Of a DNA stretch of 64,000 nt, positions 8,029 through 17,208 are shown one piece after another. The notes beneath the pieces were generated by a model. That model did not search any database and was not told where the DNA came from. It worked only from the letters and a program-made list of their open reading frames with translations. Made by a program: the position numbers and the translations under genes. The DNA comes from Streptomyces sp. NBC_00091 (GTDB lineage: Bacteria > Actinomycetota > Actinomycetes > Streptomycetales > Streptomycetaceae), in assembly GCF_026343185.1 (NCBI RefSeq), contig NZ_JAPEMA010000004.1, positions 310,001 through 374,000 on the forward strand, written 5' to 3'. The stretch's first letter is position 1. Every line of letters begins with the position of its first letter.

Positions 8029-8880
8029 TCAGGGCAGGCCCGTCATCCGGCCCATGTCCCCCATGTCCCCCATCTCCTCCATCGGCGGAGCGTTCTCCAG
8101 GCCCGGCAGCAGCCAGTCCTGGAAGGGCGCGAGCCCCGCCAGGACGAGGAAGACGATCCCGATGCCCCAGGCCAGCCAGGGACCCCGCCGCCAGAGCTTC
8201 TCCAGGAAGATCACCGCGGCGACGGCCGCCATCGCGGCCACGTTCATGAAACCGAGCGGGATCAGGACGACCATCAGCCCCCAGCAGCAGCCGACGCAGT
8301 ACAGCCCGTGGTGTGCGCCGACCCGCAGGTCCTTCGCGAACGGCCTGAAGCGCGAGTACCGCAGCAGCTGGAACATCGGATTGCGGCAGTGCCGCAGGCA
8401 GACCCGCTTCAGCGGTCCGAACTGGTGCAGCCCCGCGAGGAGGAACGCCCCGGCCCCGATCCAGCGCCCCGCCTGCGGATCGCCGTCCACCAGGCGCCCG
8501 GTCGCGGCAAGCGCTCCGTACACGAGGACCCCGAAGGCGGTCCAGGCCAGCAGGTAGCCGCTCAGGAATTCGGCGATGTGCAGGGCGCGGGCCGGGCCCG
8601 CCGCACGCCGGCAGATCCCCCGTACCCAGGTGATGGCCACGGGCGCCACCGACGGCAGCATCATCGCCGCCATCATCACCACCCACAGCAGCAGGAACAG
8701 CGGGAGCGCCAGCCCCATGGTGCCGGGCTCCATCCCCATGTGCCGGGCCTGCCCGATCGTGAGCGCCCACGCGAGTACGGCGATCAGCGCCATCAGCGTC
8801 CAGCCGACCGCCAGCTCACGCCGGGGCAGCAGGACCCCGGGCCGGGTCGGCGCCGGTGCGTCGAGACGGACGTGCGGCAT
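8029..8880 (-). CDS. DUF2182 integral membrane protein
   Basis: 283 residues from the ATG at 8880 (GGGAGG 8 bases upstream). It has about seven membrane segments, a conserved LLWVVMMAAMMLPSVAP stretch and FGPLKRVCLRHCRNP, both typical of DUF2182, plus the cysteine-rich LYCVGCCWGLM. The C-terminal tail is methionine/acid rich (MEEMGDMGDMGRM), which could bind copper or another soft metal. It probably works with the DUF1326 protein encoded downstream. Family function is unknown. Confidence 0.87.
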   Translation of the reverse strand: MPHVRLDAPAPTRPGVLLPRRELAVGWTLMALIAVLAWALTIGQARHMGMEPGTMGLALPLFLLLWVVMMAAMMLPSVAPVAITWVRGICRRAAGPARALHIAEFLSGYLLAWTAFGVLVYGALAATGRLVDGDPQAGRWIGAGAFLLAGLHQFGPLKRVCLRHCRNPMFQLLRYSRFRPFAKDLRVGAHHGLYCVGCCWGLMVVLIPLGFMNVAAMAAVAAVIFLEKLWRRGPWLAWGIGIVFLVLAGLAPFQDWLLPGLENAPPMEEMGDMGDMGRMTGLP

Positions 8881-8975
8881 GGTGTGCCTCCCGGCGGCGC
8901 TGTTGCCCGCGGACATGTCCAGCTCAGCACAGAACGCGCGGGCCGGCGACGCGGGCGGCAGCCTCCGGGGCGGAC

Positions 8976-9134
8976 TCAGTCGGGGGGTTCCGGTACGGGC
9001 TCCTCGGGATTCCCGGGCGGGGGCTCGGCGGGCTTGCCGGGGGCGTCCTCCGGCTGGGGGTCACGGGGGACCGGATCGGGGTCCGACGGGGTCGGCCCGG
9101 GACCGTCCGGCTGCGGTCGGCTCGGTTCTGTCAC
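8976..9134 (-). CDS. Small proline-rich acidic protein
   Basis: 52 residues from a GTG at 9134 with GGAGAGGTG upstream. The sequence is nearly all Pro, Glu, Asp and Gly and is probably disordered. Short proteins like this are common in Streptomyces; no function is known. The good ribosome site favours it being real. Confidence 0.45.
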   Translation of the reverse strand: MTEPSRPQPDGPGPTPSDPDPVPRDPQPEDAPGKPAEPPPGNPEEPVPEPPD

Positions 9135-9305
9135 GGCGCTCACCTCTCCGTTTCGTACAGCCCGCGCCTGCCCCGGCGCGAGCCGCTCAAGCACCCGCGG
9201 GGACGGGCGCGGCGAACGCGGCGGGTGCCCGGGATGTCCAATGATGTCCCCGTGCGGTCAGGGCGGGTTCCTGGCCCGCCCACCGGTGGGACCGAGGAGG
9301 CAGAG

Positions 9306-9824
9306 GTGTCCGGGACGCAAGAGCGGCGCGTGGTCCTGGTACGGCACGCCAAGGCCGTGCCCAAGGACGGCGTCGACGACTTCGACCGTCCGCTGGCGGA
9401 CCGGGGGCGCGCCGACGCGACGGCGACGGGGCGCCGGCTCGCCGGGTCCCGGCTCGGGGTCGCCCTCGCGCGGTGTTCGTCCGCGCGGCGCACCCGGCAG
9501 ACCTGGCAGCTCATGCTGCCGTCGCTGGCGGACCGGCCACCGACCGTGTACGACGACAGGCTCTACAACGCCGGTGCGGAGGAGCTGCTGGCGGCGGTGA
9601 CCGCGACGGACGACGGCGTGTCCGGCCTGCTGCTGGTGGGCCACAACCCCGGCATCCAGGAACTGGCCACCGCGCTGGCCGCCGAGGGGCTGCCCGACCT
9701 CCTGCGGCGGATCGCTGCGGGCCTCCCCACCTGCGCCGTCGCCGTGGTGGACTTCCACGGCAGCTGGACGGACCTCGCGCCCGGCACCGGCCGGCTGACC
9801 GCCCTCTGGGCCCCCGGCGACTGA
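9306..9824 (+). CDS. SixA-like phosphohistidine phosphatase (histidine phosphatase family)
   Basis: 172 residues from a GTG with GAGGAGG five bases upstream. The catalytic LVRHAKA motif (Arg13, His14) is at the N-terminus, SSARRTRQT supplies the second phosphate-binding arginine, and LLLVGHNPG carries the second catalytic histidine. SixA enzymes remove phosphate from phosphohistidine on HPt-type or PTS proteins; actinobacterial homologues are less well defined. Monocistronic. Confidence 0.87.
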   Translation: MSGTQERRVVLVRHAKAVPKDGVDDFDRPLADRGRADATATGRRLAGSRLGVALARCSSARRTRQTWQLMLPSLADRPPTVYDDRLYNAGAEELLAAVTATDDGVSGLLLVGHNPGIQELATALAAEGLPDLLRRIAAGLPTCAVAVVDFHGSWTDLAPGTGRLTALWAPGD

Positions 9825-9851
9825 CGCCCCGCCTCCGGGATCCGGGGGCGT
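9824..9851 (+). terminator. Hairpin after the phosphatase gene
   Basis: ACGCCCC (9824-9830) pairs with GGGGCGT (9845-9851) directly after the stop codon. It is a modest GC-only stem without a T run, as is usual in Streptomyces. Confidence 0.45.
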
Positions 9852-9920
9852 GAGGAGTGCGAAGGGTCGCGAGGGGTAGGCGCCCGGCATGCTTCCACCC
9901 CTCCCGGAGAAGGAGTCGTC

Positions 9921-10244
9921 ATGCCTCGAGGTTCCAGCCCCAAACGTGAACGGCAGTACGAGCACATCAAGGAGAGCGCGGAGCAGCGCGGCGAGAGCCC
10001 GAAGCGGGCGAAGGAGATCGCGGCGCGGACCGTGAACAAGGAACGGGCCCGCGCGGGCGAGTCCAAGACGGCGAGCAGGAGCTCGATCGAGGACATGTCC
10101 TCCGCCAAGCGCGGCGGGCAGCGCTCCCACAGCGGAGCGCAGGGGCCCACGTACGACCAGCTCTACGCGGAGGCCCAGCGCCGCAACCTGCACGGCCGTT
10201 CCTCCATGGACAAGGCCGAGCTCAAGCGCGAGCTCGGCTACTGA
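9921..10244 (+). CDS. Small basic protein, annotated elsewhere as 'plasmid stabilization protein'
   Basis: 107 residues, highly charged. The N-terminal half (SPKRERQYEHIKESAEQRGE, then RAKEIAARTVNKERA) is a Lys/Arg/Glu helix, and the C-terminal 35 residues (TYDQLYAEAQRRNLHGRSSM then KAELKRELGY) look like a Rho-N/SAP-type helix-turn-helix. Close relatives are common on actinobacterial chromosomes, so the plasmid name is not informative. AGAAGGAG precedes the ATG. It could bind nucleic acid; this is inference. Confidence 0.75.
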   Translation: MPRGSSPKRERQYEHIKESAEQRGESPKRAKEIAARTVNKERARAGESKTASRSSIEDMSSAKRGGQRSHSGAQGPTYDQLYAEAQRRNLHGRSSMDKAELKRELGY

Positions 10245-10382
10245 ACCCGCGCGCCGCCGCAGTGGCGTCCGCGCGCGGCGCACCCCCCTTGACCAGGTTC
10301 CCTTCGCGGAACGGCGGGGCGGGCGGATGATGGGAGGGGCCGCCCGGCGGGTGGACGCCGGGCGCTCGGCAAGGAGGACTCG

Positions 10383-11504
10383 ATGGACGTACTGACCATC
10401 GGCGTCGAAGAGGAGTACCACCTCGTCGACCGCGTCAGCAGGGCGCCGGTCAACCGGGCGCCGGCGGTGATCCGCGCGCTGGCGGGGGAGCTGGGCGGTC
10501 AGGTCCAGGCCGAGTTCTACAACGCCCAGGTGGAGATCTGCACCGAACCCACCGCCGACCGCGAGGACCTGCGCGAGCAGCTGGTGCGCCTGCGGCGCTC
10601 CGTGGCGCAGGGGGCGGAAGGGGTCGGCTGCCTGGCGGTGGCCTCGGGCACCGCGGTCATCCCGCCCCAAGAGCCGCTGACGGTGACCGACACCGACCGC
10701 TACCACCTGATGGCGCACCGCTTCGCCGAGTGCGTGGGCCCGGACCGCCTGGTCTGCGGCTGTCACGTACACGTCGGCTCGCTCTGCCGGGGGCGGGCCC
10801 TGGCACTGGCGAACCACATGCGGCCCTGGCTGCCGGTGCTCCAGTCGATCACCGGGAACTCCCCCTTCGTCTGCGGCCGCGACACCGGCCTCGACAGCGG
10901 GCGCTCGGTCGCCTACGCGTGCTGGCCGACCGTCGGACCGCCTCCCCTGGTCGACGAGCCCCAGTACCTCGAGTACGTCGACGGCCTGGTCAGCTCAGGG
11001 GTGCTGCTCGACCGCGGGATGGTGTACTGGCACGCCCGCCCCTCCGAGCACGTGCCGACGCTGGAGATCCGGATCGCCGACGTCAACGCCGACCTGGACA
11101 CCGTCGTCCTGACGGCCGCCCTCGTACGGGGCCTCGCCTCGGCCCTCCTCGTGGAGGTGGACGCGGACGTACCGCCGCCCCGGCCGCCCGAGCGCGCGCT
11201 GCGCGCCGCCCACTGGCTGGCCGCGACGCACGGGATCGACGGCCCCGGCCTCGACGTGTGGACCGGCAGGCGGGAGCCCGCCGGGGTGCTCGTCGACCGG
11301 CTGCTGGAACGGGCGGCCCCGGGTCTGGAGCCGGCCGGTGACCTCGGCGCGGTGCGGGCCCTGTGGGCCGGGCTGCGCGGCAAGGGCACCGGCGCCCGCC
11401 GCCAGCGGGGGGTCTACGCGGCCACGGGCAGCCTGGAGGCCGTCGTCGACAGCCTGGACGCGGCCAGGGCGGGCAGCCCGGTCGTGGCGGTGGAGGCCGC
11501 CTGA
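10383..11504 (+). CDS. Carboxylate-amine ligase, YbdK / glutamate-cysteine ligase 2 type
   Basis: 373 residues with AAGGAGG before the ATG. GVEEEYHLVD at the start is the metal/ATP-binding signature of GCS2; AEFYNAQVEICTEP, CGCHVHVG and YWHARPSEHVPTLEIRIADV are further conserved blocks. The family joins an amino acid to a carboxylate using ATP; YbdK has weak glutamate-cysteine ligase activity. Streptomyces use mycothiol, so the real product may not be gamma-glutamylcysteine. Confidence 0.9.
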   Translation: MDVLTIGVEEEYHLVDRVSRAPVNRAPAVIRALAGELGGQVQAEFYNAQVEICTEPTADREDLREQLVRLRRSVAQGAEGVGCLAVASGTAVIPPQEPLTVTDTDRYHLMAHRFAECVGPDRLVCGCHVHVGSLCRGRALALANHMRPWLPVLQSITGNSPFVCGRDTGLDSGRSVAYACWPTVGPPPLVDEPQYLEYVDGLVSSGVLLDRGMVYWHARPSEHVPTLEIRIADVNADLDTVVLTAALVRGLASALLVEVDADVPPPRPPERALRAAHWLAATHGIDGPGLDVWTGRREPAGVLVDRLLERAAPGLEPAGDLGAVRALWAGLRGKGTGARRQRGVYAATGSLEAVVDSLDAARAGSPVVAVEAA

Positions 11505-11551
11505 CGGCTCCCGGGGGCGCGGACTACGACGCGCACGGCGTGCGGGTACGA

Positions 11552-11596
11552 CGACGGGGGCGCACCGGCTGGGGGAAGGCCGGTACGCCCCCGTCG
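11552..11596. terminator. Bidirectional terminator
   Basis: An 18-bp stem with one mismatch (11552-11569 with 11579-11596, 9-base loop) lies between the convergent ligase and permease genes and is placed to end both transcripts. Confidence 0.8.
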
Positions 11597-11614
11597 GGGG
11601 AGTGCGGGGAGGGG

Positions 11615-13111
11615 TCAGGACCGGCCCGCGGGCTCCAGTTCCTCACCGGCGGTGCCGGCGGTGCCGGGAGCACCGGCCGTACCCGCCGCCCGCGCCGCGA
11701 TCTGCGGGTTGCGGGCCTTCAGCACGGCCCAGCCGATCGCCAGGCAGACCGCCCAGCCGGCGCCCACGTACAGGGAGACGCGGCTGTCGGGGTCGATGGC
11801 GATCAGGACGGTGACCATCAGCAGGAACGCGACGGCGATCCAGCTGCACACGGTGCCGCCCGGAGCCGGGAAGGAGGAGGCGGGCAGCTTGCCCGCTACC
11901 ACCGCGCGGCGGTAGCGAATGTGGCTGACCAGGATCATCAGCCAGGTCCAGATGCCGGCCGCCGTCGCCACCGAGGTCACGTACCCGAAGGCCTTCTCCG
12001 GGACGACGTAGTTCAGGACCACGCCGATGCCCATGAGGGCGGCGGAGAGGGTGATGCCGAGGGCCGGGGTCTTGGTGGAGCTCAGCCTGCCGAGCGCCTT
12101 GGGAGCCTCGGAGTTGGCGGCCAGGTCGCGCAGCATGCGGCCGGTGGAGTACATGCCGGAGTTGCAGGACGACAGGGCCGCGGTGAGGACCACGAAGTTG
12201 ACGATGGCCGCACCGGCCGGGATGCCGATCTTGGCGAAGGCCGCCACGAACGGGCTGACGCCCGGCTGGAACTCGGTCCACTTGACGACCATCAGGATGA
12301 CGCTGAGCGCGCCGACGTAGAAGACGATGATGCGCCAGGGCAGGGTGTTGATGGCCTTGGGGAGGGTCTTCTCCGGGTTCTCGGACTCGCCGGCGGTGAC
12401 GCCGACGAGCTCGACGGCCAGGTAGGCGAACATGACGCCCTGGAGGGTCATCAGGCTGGAGCCGACGCCCTTGGGGAAGATGCCGTCGAAGGCCCAGAGG
12501 TTGGACACGGCGGCGGTGTCACCGGCCGCGCTGAACCCGAAGGTCACGACGCCGATGCCGATCACGATCATGCCGATCAGGGCGGTGACCTTGACCATCG
12601 AGAACCAGAACTCGATCTCGCCGAAGATCTTCACCGAGATGAGGTTGGCGACGAACAGGACCACCAGGAAGACCAGGGCGGTGACCCACTGCGGCACGTC
12701 CGGGAACCAGAAGTGCACGTAGATGGCCGCGGCGGTCAGCTCGGCCATGCCGGTGACCACCCACATGAGCCAGTACGTCCAGCCGGTCACGAACCCGAAG
12801 AACGGGCCGAGGAACTCGCGGGCGTACTCCGCGAAGGAACCCGAGACGGGGCGGTACAGGAGCAGCTCGCCGAGCGCTCGCATGATGAAGAAGACGATGA
12901 CGCCGGCGAGGGCGTACATGAGGATGAGGCTGGGCCCGGCCTTGGCGATGTTCGCCCCGGCGCCCAGGAAGAGGCCGACGCCGATGGCGCCGCCGATGGC
13001 GATCATCTGGACCTGGCGGCTGCCGAGGCCGCGCTCGTAGCCCTCCTCGGGCGTGGTGCCCTTGGTGGCGTTGTCGTCGCCGTGGTGGTGTTCGACCTGC
13101 GTCGAGGTCAT
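11615..13111 (-). CDS. Amino-acid permease (APC superfamily, AnsP/GabP-like)
   Basis: 498 residues with twelve hydrophobic segments. The first helix has the AAT-family signature IAIGGAIGVGLFLGAG, and the next block carries YRPVSGSFAEYA. These place it with proton-coupled permeases for asparagine, GABA, proline or related amino acids; the exact substrate is not readable. The hydrophilic N-terminus contains HHHGDD, and the tail is rich in AGTAG repeats. GGAAAGG lies upstream of the ATG. Confidence 0.88.
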   Translation of the reverse strand: MTSTQVEHHHGDDNATKGTTPEEGYERGLGSRQVQMIAIGGAIGVGLFLGAGANIAKAGPSLILMYALAGVIVFFIMRALGELLLYRPVSGSFAEYAREFLGPFFGFVTGWTYWLMWVVTGMAELTAAAIYVHFWFPDVPQWVTALVFLVVLFVANLISVKIFGEIEFWFSMVKVTALIGMIVIGIGVVTFGFSAAGDTAAVSNLWAFDGIFPKGVGSSLMTLQGVMFAYLAVELVGVTAGESENPEKTLPKAINTLPWRIIVFYVGALSVILMVVKWTEFQPGVSPFVAAFAKIGIPAGAAIVNFVVLTAALSSCNSGMYSTGRMLRDLAANSEAPKALGRLSSTKTPALGITLSAALMGIGVVLNYVVPEKAFGYVTSVATAAGIWTWLMILVSHIRYRRAVVAGKLPASSFPAPGGTVCSWIAVAFLLMVTVLIAIDPDSRVSLYVGAGWAVCLAIGWAVLKARNPQIAARAAGTAGAPGTAGTAGEELEPAGRS

Positions 13112-13561
13112 GCTCTGGTGCGCCTTTCCGCTCCATGCCGATCCGCCGCCGTGCTCGGCCGCGGACCGGATTCCGATCCCCCGGATGCTGATGGAGTTGC
13201 ATGCCGGCGGTCTGCCGACTTCAGCGCCCCTGACCGGACGTGGGTGGTCCGGTCAGGCGGTCGAGAAGATGTACCACGGCGTCAGGCCGCGGGCCGTGGT
13301 GAACATCACCGGCAAATCGGCCATTCGCCCGTGACCAGGCCCAAAGGCCCTTGCGTGGTGACGTCATCGTTATCCGGATCTGAGCATCCGCTGAGCGAAC
13401 GCACAATGACATCGAGGCAACGCGTGCCACCCCCGCTGCGGCCCTCGCGCCCGGCGTGCACGCAGAGTGAGGACCATGACCGCCGACCGGGCGACGTGCG
13501 GGCGCATACAGCGGCGGCACCCGGGAAGGCGTAGGGAGCGGCTGACGGAAGGTGATGCCGG
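13112..13561. other. 450-bp intergenic region with an 11-bp inverted repeat
   Basis: No coding frame is convincing here. The clearest element is a perfect inverted repeat, CCTGACCGGAC (13229-13239) and GTCCGGTCAGG (13247-13257), separated by 7 bases, about 118 bp upstream of the permease start. It could be an operator or a leader hairpin. A further palindrome, TGACGTCA, lies near 13360. The divergent promoters of the permease and the STAS gene must lie here. Confidence 0.5.
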
Positions 13562-13927
13562 ATGGTGTTCGAAACGGAAGAAGAGCGGTTCACCGTCACG
13601 GTGCGGGCGGTGGACGGGACCGTACTGCTCACCCTCGGCGGTGAGCTGGACCACGACACGGCCGCGCCCCTCGAGGCGGCCCTCGACGCGGCGGCCGCGC
13701 AGGGCGGCCGGCTGCTGGTGGACATGGCGGGACTGGAGTTCTGCGACTCCACCGGGCTGAACGCCCTGCTGCGCGGCCGGCTCACCCTCCAGGAGGCCGG
13801 CGGCACCCTGGAACTGGCCGGGCTGAGCGGGCCGGTCGCGCGGATGTTCCGTATCACCGGTGCGGACGGGATCTTCCCGGTGCACGCCGATGTGGCGCAG
13901 GCGCTGGGCACGGTCCCGGGCCGTTGA
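13562..13927 (+). CDS. STAS-domain anti-sigma factor antagonist
   Basis: 121 residues, one STAS domain. EFCDSTGLNALL contains the phosphorylatable serine (Ser63) of SpoIIAA/RsbV-type antagonists. It is followed 23 bp later by a HATPase gene, so the two form a partner-switching pair: the kinase phosphorylates this serine, and the unphosphorylated form sequesters the kinase and frees a sigma factor. The sigma factor is not encoded nearby. Confidence 0.9.
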   Translation: MVFETEEERFTVTVRAVDGTVLLTLGGELDHDTAAPLEAALDAAAAQGGRLLVDMAGLEFCDSTGLNALLRGRLTLQEAGGTLELAGLSGPVARMFRITGADGIFPVHADVAQALGTVPGR

Positions 13928-13950
13928 GTTGAGGAGAGGACGCGAGGACG

Positions 13951-14400
13951 GTGGAGCTGCACGGGCCGGCGGACCGGAACTGGCTCCTGGTCCTCGACGG
14001 GATGACCGACCCCGTCTGGCGCAGCCGTGACTTCACCCGCCGGGCGCTGACCGCCTGGCACTGGCTGCCGGCGGAGGGGCAGGCCGCGCGGGAGGCGGCG
14101 GAGGACGTGATGCTGCTGGTGTCGGAGGTGGTGGCCAACGCCTGCCTGCACGGCGGCGGGCCCGGAGCCCTGGTCCTGGACTGGACGGAAGAGCGGCTGC
14201 GGATCGAGGTCACGGACGCCAATCCGGCGCCGCCCGCCCCGCCGGCGGACGGGAAGGACCCCGGCCGGCCGGGCGGGCACGGGCTGGTGATCGTGGACCG
14301 GCTGGCCCGGGCCTGGGGTTCGCGGCTCGGGGCGAGGGGCAAGTGCGTCTGGCTGGAGGTGCCTTCCCCGGCGCTCAGCGCAGGTCGTCCAGGGCCGTGA
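13951..14400 (+). CDS. RsbW/SpoIIAB-like HATPase (anti-sigma factor kinase)
   Basis: 149 residues from a GTG. The GHKL ATP-binding blocks are present: VMLLVSEVVANACLHGGG (N box), RIEVTDANP (G1) and GGHGLVIVDRLARAWG (G2). Such proteins bind a sigma factor or phosphorylate the STAS partner encoded just upstream. The 3' end overlaps the convergent isochorismatase-like gene by 26 bp. Confidence 0.88.
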   Translation: MELHGPADRNWLLVLDGMTDPVWRSRDFTRRALTAWHWLPAEGQAAREAAEDVMLLVSEVVANACLHGGGPGALVLDWTEERLRIEVTDANPAPPAPPADGKDPGRPGGHGLVIVDRLARAWGSRLGARGKCVWLEVPSPALSAGRPGP

Positions 14401-14962
14401 TGATCTCGGCGGTGGAACTGACCCGGCCGATGCGCGGGAAGATCTTGCCGAAGCTGTGGGCGTGCGAGTCGGCGTCCAGGTCGGCGGTCGCGTCCTCGGC
14501 GAAGACCAGGCCGTAGCTGTGCTCCCAGGCGGTACGGGCGGTGGACTCGACGCCGACGCTGGTCGAGATGCCGGCCAGGACGATGCGGTGGATCCCGCGC
14601 CGGCGCAGCTGGAGGTCCAGCTCGGTGCCGGTGAAGGCGCCCCAGTGGCGTTTGGTGACGGTGACGTCGCCCAGGGCGGCGAGTTCGGCCGGGATCTCGG
14701 AGAAGGCGGCCGGCGGGGCGGTGGCCGGGCCGGGCCGGTCGACGTCGGTGGTGGGCAGGTCGCCGCCGTCGGGCGACCAGGCGACGTTCACGAGGACCAC
14801 CGGCAGCCTGTGGGCGCGGAAGGCCTCGGCGAGTGCGATGCCGTGGCGCAGGATCTCGTCGCTGGGCCGGGCGGTGGGCAGGGCCAGGATGCCCTGCTGG
14901 AGGTCGATCAGCACCAGCGCGGTGCCGGAGTCCAGGGTCAGTGCAGAAGGGGAGGCGGTCAT
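14375..14962 (-). CDS. Isochorismatase-fold hydrolase without the catalytic cysteine
   Basis: 195 residues from the ATG at 14962; no clear Shine-Dalgarno is seen, so the transcript may be leaderless. The fold is shown by LVLIDLQQGIL (Asp20), KRHWGAFTGTELD (Lys104) and GISTSVGVESTART. Cysteine hydrolases of this fold have Cys in the last motif; here it is Gly137, as in PhzD/EntB-type isochorismatases. Substrate unknown; nicotinamidase-type chemistry is unlikely without the cysteine. Confidence 0.82.
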   Translation of the reverse strand: MTASPSALTLDSGTALVLIDLQQGILALPTARPSDEILRHGIALAEAFRAHRLPVVLVNVAWSPDGGDLPTTDVDRPGPATAPPAAFSEIPAELAALGDVTVTKRHWGAFTGTELDLQLRRRGIHRIVLAGISTSVGVESTARTAWEHSYGLVFAEDATADLDADSHAHSFGKIFPRIGRVSSTAEIITALDDLR

Positions 14963-15184
14963 GGGGACGACCGTAGGAAACGGCGGGCGCACTTGCACGC
15001 TTGCCCGCTGAACGGCCGGACGTGTCGACCGCCCGGGAGCTCGGGAGTTCCTCCTCCCTTGCCCCGTACGGGAGTTCAGCGGAGCGCCGTTCTTCGCACA
15101 TCCGTTCACCCCGAATCCGTTCAGAGGTGATGAGATCATCAGAAACGATCTTCTTATGGCTCCGGACGCGACATACTGACGGAC

Positions 15185-16252
15185 GTGACCGAAGACGACA
15201 CCGTTCTGATCGAGACCGACGGCTGTACGGGGCTGATCACCCTCAACCGTCCCCAGGCCCTCAACGCCCTCACCCATTCCATGGTGCTGCGCATCGGGGA
15301 AGCGCTCACGGCCTGGGAGCACGACCCGGCCGTCAGACAGGTCCTCCTCCGCGGAGCGGGGGAGCGCGGCCTGTGCGCGGGCGGGGACATCCGGGCCATC
15401 CACGCCGACGCGAAGGCCGGCACCACCGGCTCCCTGGCCTTCTGGCGGGACGAGTACCGGCTCAACGCGCGCATCGCCCGCTACCCCAAGCCGTACGTGG
15501 CCCTCATGGACGGGATCGTCATGGGCGGCGGGGTCGGGCTCTCGGCCCACGGCAGCGTCCGCATCGTCACCGACCGCTCCCGCGTGGCCATGCCCGAGAC
15601 CGGCATCGGCTTCGTCCCCGACGTCGGCGGCACCTACCTGCTCTCACGGGCCCCCGGCGAACTCGGCACCCACCTCGCCCTGACCGGCACCGCCGTCGGA
15701 GCCGGGGACGCCCTGCTGTGCGGGCTCGCCGACCACTACCTGCCCGCCGACTGGCTGGACGAGTTCACCCGGGAGCTGACGGCCGCGCCCGTGGCCGAGG
15801 TCCTCACCAAGTTCAAGGGCGCCACCGTCCCCGAGGCCGGGCTCGCCGCCGAGCGGGACTGGATCGACCACTGCTACGCCGCCGACACCGTCGAGGAGAT
15901 CCACTCCCGGCTGCGCGGCTCGGGCCTCGCGGCCGCGCGGGAGGCCTCCGAGCTCCTGCACGCCAAGTCGCCCACCTCGCTCAAGGTCACCCTCGCCGCG
16001 CTGCGCCGCGCCCGTGAACTGGACTCGCTGGAGCGGGTGCTGGAGCAGGAGTACCGGGTCTCCAGCGCCGCGCTGTCGATGCCCGACCTGGTGGAGGGGA
16101 TCCGCGCCCAGGTGATCGACAAGGACCGCCGTCCGCGCTGGTCCCCGGCCGCCCTCGTCCAGGTGCGCGGGACCGCGGTGGACCGCTTCTTCGCCCCGCT
16201 CCCCGATGACCTCCAGCTGGCCTTCCCGGAGTCCGGGGCCGGCCGGGGCTGA
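15185..16252 (+). CDS. Enoyl-CoA hydratase/isomerase family, 3-hydroxyisobutyryl-CoA hydrolase-like
   Basis: 355 residues, longer than a simple crotonase (about 260) and matching the ECH_2 hydrolase subgroup. Motifs are NRPQALNAL, GLCAGGDIRAIH, MDGIVMGGGVGLSAHG (oxyanion hole) and MPETGIGFVPDVGGTYLLSR. The expected reaction is hydrolysis of 3-hydroxyisobutyryl-CoA in valine breakdown. GTG start. A TetR gene converges on its 3' end and could regulate it, although no operator is seen upstream. Confidence 0.85.
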   Translation: MTEDDTVLIETDGCTGLITLNRPQALNALTHSMVLRIGEALTAWEHDPAVRQVLLRGAGERGLCAGGDIRAIHADAKAGTTGSLAFWRDEYRLNARIARYPKPYVALMDGIVMGGGVGLSAHGSVRIVTDRSRVAMPETGIGFVPDVGGTYLLSRAPGELGTHLALTGTAVGAGDALLCGLADHYLPADWLDEFTRELTAAPVAEVLTKFKGATVPEAGLAAERDWIDHCYAADTVEEIHSRLRGSGLAAAREASELLHAKSPTSLKVTLAALRRARELDSLERVLEQEYRVSSAALSMPDLVEGIRAQVIDKDRRPRWSPAALVQVRGTAVDRFFAPLPDDLQLAFPESGAGRG

Positions 16253-16261
16253 TCCGGGTCA

Positions 16262-16303
16262 CCGGGCGTCCCGAGCCGGCTCCGTCCGGCCCGGGACACC
16301 CGG
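16262..16303. terminator. Bidirectional terminator
   Basis: CCGGGCGTCCCG (16262-16273) pairs with CGGGACACCCGG (16292-16303) with one mismatch and a further inner GC stem, between two convergent genes. Confidence 0.65.
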
Positions 16304-16312
16304 CCTCCCGCG

Positions 16313-17056
16313 TCAGCTCCGGCCGAGCCGGGCCGCCAGCCCGTCGAGGACCCGCTGGAGTCCGTAGTCGAAGATCTCCTCCCGCATCCGCGCCGGGTCC
16401 TGGCCGTGCCGGGCGGAGGCGTGGTCCTTCACCATCGGGTGGTCCTCCAGGGCCGCCTCGGCGGCGGGCAGCAGGGACTCCAGCCACTCGGCCTCGCTCT
16501 TCCCGCTGCGGGCGAGGAGGGAGAGGTAGGAGGCCTCGCTGGTCGTGGCGCCGATGACGTACGAGATGACGGCCTTCATCGCGAGGTCCGCCTCGCCCGG
16601 CGGGAAACCGGCCGACAGGGCCAGCTTCAGCATCCGCTCCGACATCCGGATCAGGTTCGGGCCCAGGTGCGACAGTCCGACCTGGCCGAGGACCGAGGCC
16701 ACCCAGGGGTGGCGCAGGACCATGTCGCGCAGGCTGTGCCCGCCCTGCGACAGGGCCTCGCGCCACCCGTCCGGGCCGCCGGCCTCGGGCAGTTGCAGCT
16801 CGCCGTAGACCTCGTCCACGACCAGCTCGATCAGCTCGTCCTTGTTGGCCACGTGCCGGTAGAGCGAGGTGGCGGCCGTGCCCATCTCGGTGCCGAGCTT
16901 GCGCATGCTCAGTGCTTCGATGCCCTCGGCGTCCAGGAGTCGCACGGCCGCGGCGACGATCTGCTCCTGGCTGAGCGCGGGCTGTTCCTTCTGGCGGCGC
17001 GGCCGGGTCCAGACGGAGGGCACGGATGCTGAGGTCTGCTGCTCTGATGAGGACAT
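16313..17056 (-). CDS. TetR-family regulator
   Basis: 247 residues with an N-terminal HTH: LSQEQIVAAAVRLLDAEGIE, then LSMRKLGTEMGTAATSLYRH. The C-terminal ligand domain is all helical and includes MKAVISYVIGATTSEASY. A 21-bp perfect operator lies 27 bp upstream of the start, so it is probably autoregulated. The SDR gene 150 bp further upstream on the same strand could be co-controlled. The ligand is unknown. Confidence 0.88.
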   Translation of the reverse strand: MSSSEQQTSASVPSVWTRPRRQKEQPALSQEQIVAAAVRLLDAEGIEALSMRKLGTEMGTAATSLYRHVANKDELIELVVDEVYGELQLPEAGGPDGWREALSQGGHSLRDMVLRHPWVASVLGQVGLSHLGPNLIRMSERMLKLALSAGFPPGEADLAMKAVISYVIGATTSEASYLSLLARSGKSEAEWLESLLPAAEAALEDHPMVKDHASARHGQDPARMREEIFDYGLQRVLDGLAARLGRS

Positions 17057-17082
17057 GCCTCCAGCTTAGCGCCCTGCGGACA

Positions 17083-17103
17083 GTGTACGCATCCTGCGTA
17101 CAC
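17083..17103. promoter_or_regulatory. Palindromic TetR operator
   Basis: Perfect 9-3-9 inverted repeat: GTGTACGCA, spacer TCC, TGCGTACAC, immediately upstream of the TetR gene at 16313-17056. It fits autoregulation by that repressor. Confidence 0.75.
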
Positions 17104-17208
17104 CCATCCGTGATCCCGCACGGAAAACAGCCCGGGCGTGCCCCGCACTGCCCACCCCTTCCTCTGGGCGGCCCTGTTCCGGCGGCCGGATGCGGAGCCG
17201 GAGCCGGC

